From NCBI GenBank assembly GCA_003499325.1, contig DNIP01000017.1:1-6317 (forward strand): a stretch of 6,317 nt of DNA, given 5' to 3'. Shown here piece by piece: positions 5,380-6,317 of the stretch (positions are counted from its first letter, which is position 1; each line of letters opens with the position of its first letter). Origin of the DNA: Oscillospiraceae bacterium. Its GTDB lineage: Bacteria > Bacillota > Clostridia > Oscillospirales > Acutalibacteraceae. A program made the position numbers and the translations under genes. Below the pieces are notes generated by a model. That model saw only the letters and a program-made list of their open reading frames with translations. It searched no databases and had not been told where the DNA came from.

Positions 5380-6317
5380 ATGAGTTATAGAGTAGGTATC
5401 GATTTAGGCGGCACCAATATCGTGGCAGGCGTTGTCAACGACGATTATGAGATCATCGCAAAAGCGTCCTGCAAAACCAACGTTCCCCGTCCCGAGGCGG
5501 AGATCTGCGACTCCATGGCGGCTGTCGTCAAAGAGGCGATCAAGAAGGCGAAGCTCAAGATGGATGATATCGATTATATCGGCATCGGCGTACCCGGCGC
5601 GGTCAACCCTGAGACCCGCATCATCGAGACCTCTCCGAACCTCTTCTTCAAGAACTGGGAGATTGCGAAGATGATGGAGGAGCGCCTCCATAAATATACC
5701 AAGGTCGAGAATGACGCGAACGCCGCGGCACTCGGCGAATTCCTCGCCGGCTCTGCAAAGGGTACCAAAAACGCCATCGCCATCACCCTCGGCACAGGCG
5801 TCGGCGGCGGTATCATCATCGACGGCAAGATCTATTCCGGCTCCAACTTCGCGGGCGCTGAGCTCGGCCACATGGTCATCGTCAAGGACGGTCGTGAGTG
5901 CGGCTGCGGCAGAAAGGGCTGCTGGGAAGCCTACGCCTCCGCCACTGCGCTGATCAATATGACCAAGGAAGCAATCCGTAACGAGAAGGCGGAGTTCTCC
6001 TACATGCTCCACCTCGCGGACGATGATATCGACAATGTCAACGGCAAGACCGCCTTTGACGCGCAGCAGGCAGGCGATCCTACCGGCGCGGCGGTCGTCG
6101 ATCAGTACATCAACTATCTGGCGACCGGTCTGATCAACATTATCAACATCTTCCAGCCCGATGTGCTGTGTATCGGCGGCGGTATCGCCGGTCAGGGCGA
6201 GAATCTTTTGGGTCCGCTGCGCACCATCATTGAGAAGGAGCGCTTCACCAAGTATAACGAGAAGCAGACCCAGGTTTGCATCGCTACCTTAGGCAACGAC
6301 GCGGGTATCATCGGCGC
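5380..6317 (+). CDS. glcK: ROK-family glucokinase (3' end cut by window edge)
   Basis: 312 complete codons are present and the gene runs off the window. ROK glucokinases are about 310-325 residues, so only a few C-terminal residues are missing. The N-terminal phosphate loop is DLGGTN (8-13). VPGAV (71-75) and ENDANAAALGE (110-120) follow, the latter with the probable catalytic base D112. Next come LGTGVGGGII (137-146), the sugar/zinc motif ELGH (E161, H164) and the ROK zinc signature CGCGRKGCWE (C174, C176, C181). IGGG lies near the C-terminus. The enzyme would phosphorylate glucose with ATP in the cytoplasm. Other ROK sugar kinases (ManNAc or fructose kinases) are possible, but the lack of an N-terminal DNA-binding domain rules out a ROK repressor. 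ATG 5380 is set by GGAGG (5370-5374), 5 nt upstream. It has its own promoter, and any link to the glycosylation genes is loose. Confidence 0.9.
   Translation, partial: MSYRVGIDLGGTNIVAGVVNDDYEIIAKASCKTNVPRPEAEICDSMAAVVKEAIKKAKLKMDDIDYIGIGVPGAVNPETRIIETSPNLFFKNWEIAKMMEERLHKYTKVENDANAAALGEFLAGSAKGTKNAIAITLGTGVGGGIIIDGKIYSGSNFAGAELGHMVIVKDGRECGCGRKGCWEAYASATALINMTKEAIRNEKAEFSYMLHLADDDIDNVNGKTAFDAQQAGDPTGAAVVDQYINYLATGLINIINIFQPDVLCIGGGIAGQGENLLGPLRTIIEKERFTKYNEKQTQVCIATLGNDAGIIG

Noticed and set aside
5404..6012. 202-codon open frame on the minus strand over the ROK kinase gene
   Set aside because: It is a shadow of the kinase frame, with no start signal and no domain, while the plus frame shows all ROK signatures.

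Overview
The window looks like chromosomal DNA of a low-GC-lineage Gram-positive anaerobe, most likely a clostridium of the Ruminococcaceae/Oscillospiraceae type. This is inference. It rests on strong AGGAGG-type ribosome sites, vegetative promoters with extended -10 boxes, G/C-ending codons inside genes against AT-rich gaps between them, and protein families typical of Bacillota.

Layout. Positions 1-146 hold no gene I can support, only a strong GC hairpin just past the end of yfhO. Positions 147-3176 (minus) encode a 1009-residue YfhO-family multi-pass membrane protein. A 195-bp gap (3177-3371) carries back-to-back promoters, one for yfhO and one for the rightward pair: a DPM1/CsbB-type family 2 glycosyltransferase (3372-4310) and a GtrA-family small membrane protein (4352-4888). 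A 491-bp gap (4889-5379) follows, then a ROK-family glucokinase (5380 onward) that lacks only its last few residues at the window edge.

The three membrane-associated genes fit one pathway. The family 2 enzyme would charge undecaprenyl phosphate with a sugar on the cytoplasmic face, the GtrA protein would help move the lipid-linked sugar across the membrane, and YfhO (GT-C-like) would transfer the sugar to a surface polymer. This is the arrangement known for lipoteichoic acid glycosylation (CsbB, GtcA and YfhO in Bacillus subtilis). Here yfhO is divergent from its partners. The ROK kinase is a sugar-activating neighbour with its own promoter and is probably only loosely related.

The most interesting part is the 491-bp gap. 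It contains what looks like a type I toxin-antitoxin locus: a 26-codon ORF for a single-span membrane peptide (5051-5131, minus) with its own promoter and ribosome site, and opposite it a near-consensus promoter (4922-4950, plus) driving a roughly 105-nt RNA that ends at a 14-bp terminator overlapping the toxin stop codon. Both predicted transcripts start with the same 8 nt, GUAGAAAG, and share further leader sequence. Asymmetry in the hairpins suggests the small RNA stops at the central hairpin, while the toxin mRNA may read on to a second hairpin beside gtrA and so be antisense to the whole small RNA.
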